NCBI GenBank assembly: GCA_014338405.1 | Contig: JTDE01002181.1 | Location: 42,641-106,640 of the forward strand | Reading direction: 5' to 3' | DNA length: 64,000 nt | From: Paragonimus skrjabini miyazakii | Lineage: Eukaryota; Platyhelminthes; Trematoda; Plagiorchiida; Troglotrematidae | Part shown: one piece after another, positions 58,921 to 64,000 of the stretch | How the letters are laid out: the number at the start of each line of letters is the position of its first letter | Numbering within the stretch: the first letter of the stretch is position 1 | Translations under genes and position numbers: made by a program | The notes under the pieces: model-generated | The model's database searches: none | What the model saw: only the letters and a program-made list of their open reading frames with translations | What the model was told of the DNA's origin: nothing

Positions 58921-59899
58921 AGCGATTGTTTAGTCAGTGCCTGAGCATATTTGAGCGTCCCTGTAAGACGCTTCTTTCGATTCTACTGGCCCAAAGTCGA
59001 TGGCTTTCGGGCAGCTTTTGCTTTCTGAATTACTGGAAGGTGGTTTGCAATTATTGACCCTCGAAAATTTAGATGGAACTTAGGACTGGAAGAGAACTTA
59101 GAACGAAATGACGTCGATCCAGTCGAGGAAAATGCAACTGGAATGAGCCACCTATAGATGTAAGAGGTGACCTGAACAGACCTATTGAGTTATGAAGCTA
59201 AGGAATAAAATATTTCTCAAAGGAGCTTTTCAAGATGAAATGACTGAAAATGTAGAGGAAGGGTGGTGGTCTGTTACGACTTCGGGAGCTAATGTCTCAT
59301 ACCCGTACAACTCCACAAACGATTGGCCATCCAAGAGGATGTGGCAACCGCCTATGATGTGAATGTGGATGTGTGTGATGATTCACTCGGAGATGAGGAT
59401 CTTTTATTGAGAATACCAATGAGGACTTTTACGTTAGTATGGATTTGGCGGTCAACCTTGATACGTTACCTTGTTCTATCAAACTGAAGGCGCTTCTGGC
59501 GTTCGTGCAATGAGCATACCAACTAGACTACCTTTGGATTAGCATGTTGTTCAGTTTAACCGTTTGTTTCAGTACTTTCCCCATGCTTGTCTTTGCGGGT
59601 AATGTTACAAGAAGTCCGAGTGACCTGTTGGTCGCTTTGAAGCCCAGTCTATTGGCAGAGGCCTTAGTTGAGCCATATCCTATGTGGTAAGAACAGTTGA
59701 GAGCGTCCTATTTGCGTAACATATCTGGTGTGTTGATAGCCTGTAAACTACCGTAGATTAACTGAGCCAAGTTTATATTCCCAGGAATGTATGGTAATGA
59801 AGCATGTTCTCATGAGAACCATTAGAATCCTCAAACACGAGACAGATTTGAATTTATTGATCTAGGTAAATTCATCAAAATTCCTAGTCTCCAACTAAA
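58921..59899. other. 5' flank of the CR1 copy
   Basis: No open frame of note on either strand. The left edge may contain degenerate endonuclease N-terminal sequence. Confidence 0.35.
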
Positions 59900-60185
59900 T
59901 CAAAATACAGTCCTAATTTAGACTAACGGACACACTCCTTGTTACCGAGTAATTAATGCGTCCGGATTACCGACACTACTTTCCAAGTCAAAAAGCGTCG
60001 GCAAAGTCAATCGAAAAGATTGGAATTTATGCTGCACTGTTTCAGATAAATACAATAAAGGCGTCCGCCCGACTTCGATGTAGAATAACCCGATACACAG
60101 GTTATTTAGGAGAAATGCGTTCAACATAGATTAATAAGACACGAGTTTGCATTTAACCGCCAGTCAGTGGGCAGTGTGTTCCTTG
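59900..60185 (-). repeat. Dispersed repeat, copy 2 (mate at 7397-7735, plus)
   Basis: The minus-strand frame 59942-60127 begins LNAFLLNNLCI and continues LSETVQHKFQSFRLTLPTLF and DLESS, matching the plus-strand copy at 7.4 kb; upstream CACACTGCCCACTGACTGG also matches. Family unknown. Confidence 0.5.
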
Positions 60186-62690
60186 GAACAATGAATGCAG
60201 CTGAAGTGGGAGCATGTCAAACTTGACCAAAAAAATCGTAGTTATTGTTGGAAACTCAGCGTGATTTCTTAAGTCGAGCAGCAAGGACAAATAAGGACGA
60301 AGTTGTCATTGGTTATCTACAGACAAATCGAGCGCACCTCAAAGTATTAATCACTCAGTCTCATACCAAAACATAAGACAATGAACTCACCAGACAAACT
60401 TCAACAAATTCAGCACTTTTGCCTAAAAAGCTAATGAAGTTCAATACTCACAGCCGTTTGTTCTACGTCACTAAGTCCTTCGTTACACAGAAATCAGGAA
60501 TCTTTTACGAAAGAGAAATCTCCGTGAAAATTCAGTTCACAAGTTTGTTCTATCTGGCATCTCTTCCCAGTGGACTACAACTCATACAGTCAAGCAGGGT
60601 TTTACGCGCATTAGGCTGCTTCCGTCAACAGACTTTTTAGTCAGTTACCCAGCGTGCTTCTGGAGCATCACAGCCGATAAATATATCAACTCTTCTTTTG
60701 GTCATTTACCCTGAAACGAGTTTTCTGCAAGTGGTGCTACTGCTCCTCTACAACTTATCGGCGAGCTACATTCCAAGAAGGCATATCCTGTATAATGTAG
60801 GCCTTGTTCACCAGAACGGTTACTCTGAAAGACAACGGGAATAAACTAAGCTTTGCTTTGACAGAGTTAGAGATAATTGCGCCACCAAGTGTCGCGATTG
60901 TCAGACATGACTAAACTGTGGCTACGTGATGGCTTTCAAGAAGGCTGCTGGATGAGTGTTGTGCCAACATTCATGCCAGGCAGAGCGTAAGACCAGATAA
61001 AATCAGTTAGAGTTTTAGCACACGAAGGAACCACTCAAAGTCGCACGCACGTAATACAGGAAGTGTTTGCAGTACTACTACTACTACTACTACCGCTACT
61101 ACTATTGGATGAGGGCTTTTTATTGTTTGGGCCATGTGTTATGGGATGGACTATGTTGGTTACCACAGCTACTGCTTTCATCATATCGGTTTTTGCGTAC
61201 AAATCCGGAATACTATATGATGTATTGAGTTATATGAAGCAAGTGCCCAGTCGTCGTCCAGTAGACCGAATACTGGACACATCAAGCTCGATTAATTCCG
61301 GATATATATCATGAATATACAAGTACATGAATAAGCAGCACATAAGATAAGACTAAACGATGGCGAAATATCATGGCTTCACTGATGCTTTTTTGATGCG
61401 CCATCTCTAGTTACCATTAGGTAGACTTCACGGTGAACATTAAGATTACCCTCTGCAATCTATCCTAATTTGCCGAGCGCCACCTTCAAGCAGTGCGAAG
61501 TAAACTCCGTGAGTTCGGCAAACGTTTGTTTGAGTCCCCCTTAGCAGAACATTTCAGTCTATCTGCTATTTCCTTTCTCAAGAAAACCGAAAACCATGTC
61601 AGTCCATCAACATTGTTTGAGACGTGTCGAATTTCCCTTAAAACCCCGTTGACCTGAATTCTAGCAACATGATACTGCTGTCCATAATGGTCTCATCATA
61701 CCCTTCATTTTTAAGCGTACAACACTGATAGCAGCAGTATTGTACAGTCTCCAATGGCTTACAACCTCCTCTTTGACAATAGTACAATAGTTAGAAAATT
61801 TGTCAATCTCGACTCGATATAATTTTCATAATAAACCAATTCGATTCTCGGCAGATCAGGGAGATCGCGTGAAATGAATGACCACTTTTGACACGGAACC
61901 ACCTTGAGGCGTTACAGGCCTACAGAAGATGTAATGAACTTGTTTCTGACATTCTGTTGAATGCCGTTCAACACGACGGTCTGCAGAAATCTCTGGTTGA
62001 AACAAGAGTAGTTGCCCCCATCCTCAATCCTGCCACACATTTTCTGTTTTTTTCCAGGGTGTTCCGTTGCTGCTTTCACCCGTTGTTTAGCCTAAACTGA
62101 GGCCATCTGAAATTTCAAATAGTTGTCTAAATATTTCTCCACCAGCCAGTAGGTCGTAAATGTTGGTGAGGCATTGTGAGCGTTCCTAATACTCAGCTCT
62201 CCCACAGAACTAAACTGTGATGCTAGCTTACTCTCTAACTTGCTCTTCCGAATCTATCAGCATCGCGGCATTCTCAGCTGGTGTGGTCAAACTGTTCACC
62301 AACAGACTTGAAGTTCCAACATCAACAATGGCGTTACGACCGAATCGTTTTCAAGCAACGCGCGAACAAGTAACCGCCACCGAAAAACGTTTTGATCGAA
62401 GATTGTACGACAGCGTTTGATAAACACTGAAGTCTGCGCAACAGGCAACTACATACATCAACGGTGACAGTAACCATCAAAACTATGTTGAAAGTATACA
62501 AATCAAGGGCTTGCAAATGGATAACTTCCGCAATGGATGTGTAAGTTTACTTCACAAGTCCCTCTGATAAGTCAAACAGAACGAAAAGTGTTTGCCTCTG
62601 TTGAATTATGCTAAATAATGCAAACGATTTGCAAAGCGACTCCCAAGCTAATAAAACTGTTCATACATTTTTTTCTTTTATCTGCTGAAA
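60186..62690. other. Stretch without recognised genes
   Basis: Contains a (CTA)n tract (61072-61094) that creates a leucine-rich plus-strand frame (61063-61314, second half with hydrophobic segments), plus other short frames without motifs. Confidence 0.35.
61072..61094. repeat. (CTA)n trinucleotide microsatellite
   Basis: Seven or so ACT/CTA units, then an interrupted continuation to ~61103. It gives poly-Leu in one plus frame, which is not evidence of a gene. Confidence 0.9.
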
Positions 62691-62695
62691 TTTAC

Positions 62696-62766
62696 ATTTA
62701 GAAGAGATCCATTTGCGAAAAATCTGGACTTCGGCTGGATTTTTCGCAAATGGATCTCTTCTAAAT
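62696..62766. repeat. Perfect 29-bp inverted repeat with a cTTCGg loop
   Basis: Arms 62696-62724 and 62738-62766 are exact reverse complements (core GAAGAGATCCATTTGCGAAA). The 13-nt loop contains CTTCGG, the very stable UUCG tetraloop in RNA. The left flank GAAATTTACATT recurs just right of the hairpin (~62792-62803). Confidence 0.9.
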
Positions 62767-63774
62767 TATCAAATCTGCCAAAATACTTATCAGAAATTTA
62801 CATTATTTATTCAATCGCTGGCGACAGGTATAAATATTATCATACAAAGTCGCATCAGACTGATTCAATTCGAATAGAGTAGTCAGAAGACACAAAGTAC
62901 GATATGAATTCATTTCCCACACGCTCGTCAGTCGTAAACGTGTGACTAGCATTAAAACAAAACCAAACAATCGGCATCGGTTAACAAGAAACATTATCCA
63001 GAATAACTACTGCGATCTCCTTCAGCCATTTCACCGTATCGCACCCTCACAGTTCGTATTCCTTGTAGATGTGAAATGGGGAGGTGGAGTATGTCCAAGC
63101 GACCAAACCTAGAGAAGTAAGGTGGAGGGTTTCACTACATTCAGCCATATAAACAAACAGGTCGGTTAAGTATTCTGTAATATGTTTGCGATGAGAAGCA
63201 TTATCCAACTTGAAGATACACCAAATTATTCATCGCCCTAAACTGACACCTGCACTACAAATCAAAGTGCATACGAAATATGTTGGTAATGTCAAAAAGG
63301 GGTTACTTCTACGATAAATTTAACCACTCAGGTCATTGAACATAGGATGCATCCACGATATCCTAACAAAGATCAACCTGTCAAAAACAAACACCGCTAT
63401 TGCATCTCATTAGTTACATGAAGTGATCTTGTTATCAATATAAATAAGTCAGTAAAACCATCACGGTTGATACTTTCTGTAAGTATGATGAGATGGTCGT
63501 GTTATCACAATAAATTTAGACATGAATCCTTTGTCAGATGTACTGAAATATACACGAAGAGAGTAGATCATTTAACAGGACAAAATGCAAACTGACCCCC
63601 AGTGTTATTCAGCAACAAATAACTGTCAGCGTAAGTATATGCGGAATATTTTAACAACAAATTAAACTACAGTCTGCTTCGTTTTACAGCAAGGCTTATA
63701 TATGCACGAGTAAACGGGTGATTTTTCATATCCGAATTCACGGTAGTTCAAAAGATCCAAGGAATCCGTCTTAC
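62767..63774. other. Non-coding stretch, nothing recognised
   Basis: AT-rich. Only a 63-codon minus-strand frame (62803-62994). Confidence 0.4.
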
Positions 63775-63886
63775 CACGAATAAACTCGTGGTTGATGAAA
63801 ATCAATGACTGCAATTTCCTCTCGAACAGAAAAGAACTACGACAGTAACCGGACAGCATGGACACTGAGTCACGTGATTTTGAAGA
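63775..63886 (-). CDS. Candidate internal exon of another gene
   Basis: 112 nt, phase 0 to 1, acceptor ttactgtatttatcag and donor TCGTG|gtaaga. It reads SSKSRDSVSMLSGYCRSSFL then FERKLQSLIFINHEFIR. The other two frames have stops. It lies upstream of the signal-peptide exon, so it belongs to a different gene entering from the right edge. No family recognised. Confidence 0.5.
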
Positions 63887-64000
63887 CTGATAAATACAGT
63901 AAAGGTGCAAGAGGCAGTGGTGAGCCAATGTTTTACCGTTTGTAGTATTTTTCAGGAAATCACTCCGGACAGTTGAGAAATAGATAATGCTGTCAGCATC

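Noticed and set aside
61063..61314. Leucine-rich 83-codon plus-strand ORF resembling a membrane peptide
   Set aside because: The poly-Leu part comes from the (CTA)n microsatellite; no splice or start context supports a gene.
1..64000. CRISPR arrays, operons, phage or plasmid features
   Set aside because: No regular short repeats with spacers and no compact gene arrays; the window is clearly intron-rich eukaryotic DNA.

Overview
This is eukaryotic DNA and most likely comes from a flatworm, probably a digenean fluke. It is AT-rich, has short exons with GT-AG borders separated by kilobase introns, and is littered with decayed retroelements: Penelope-like (PLE), RTE, CR1 and Ty3/gypsy. It also carries a tRNA-headed SINE with a hammerhead-ribozyme motif, an arrangement best known from the Sm-alpha repeats of schistosomes. 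The fluke assignment is inference from recalled family types. No bacterial features (operons, ribosome binding sites, CRISPR) are present. Two N gaps interrupt the window: 20126-20225 (100 N) and 44571-45016 (446 N).

The only cellular gene I can assemble is a multi-exon minus-strand gene. It runs from a signal-peptide exon at 51237-51288 through exons near 45.6, 42.8, 37.9, 37.3, 33.8, 33.3, 32.8, 30.7 and 30.2 kb to a possible last exon near 29.7 kb. Intron phases agree within exons 1-5 and within exons 7-11; at least one exon is missing on each side of exon 6. The product looks secreted or membrane-anchored, and I do not recognise its family. Its 235-nt exon at 30567-30801 has a same-length, same-phase paralogue on the plus strand at 1445-1679, so two related genes appear to converge here. 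A separate exon candidate lies at 63775-63886.

Layout. 1-7.2 kb: paralogous exon, otherwise blank. 7.4-9.4 kb: dispersed repeat and a possible PLE N-terminal fragment (plus). 9.49-11.1 kb: the best-preserved PLE (minus) with a hammerhead-like 3' end. 13.4-16.4 kb: Ty3/gypsy copy (minus) between two direct LTRs, lacking reverse transcriptase, followed by a second gag start. 16.6-18.7 kb: ~240-bp inverted repeats. 20.9-22.1 kb: broken PLE (plus). 25.4-26.8 kb: SINE copy, 0.36-kb duplicated segment, tRNA-like sequence. 29.6-51.3 kb: the unrecognised gene, with a GC-rich element (38.1-38.8 kb), two SINE copies flanking the gap and a PLE scrap (46.2 kb) in its introns. 52-54.2 kb: RTE copy with an internal deletion. 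55.3 kb: old SINE. 56.3-58.9 kb: CR1 copy (minus). 59.9-60.2 kb: second copy of the 7.4-kb repeat. 62.7 kb: perfect 29-bp hairpin.

The most notable signal is the SINE. Its body carries a near-complete hammerhead core (CUGAUGA, stem II, GAAA, minimal helix III, GUC, stem I). Each copy in this window has a different defect, which implies an intact ancestor. The minus-strand PLE ends in a related hammerhead-like motif with an AATAAA placed in its stem II loop.
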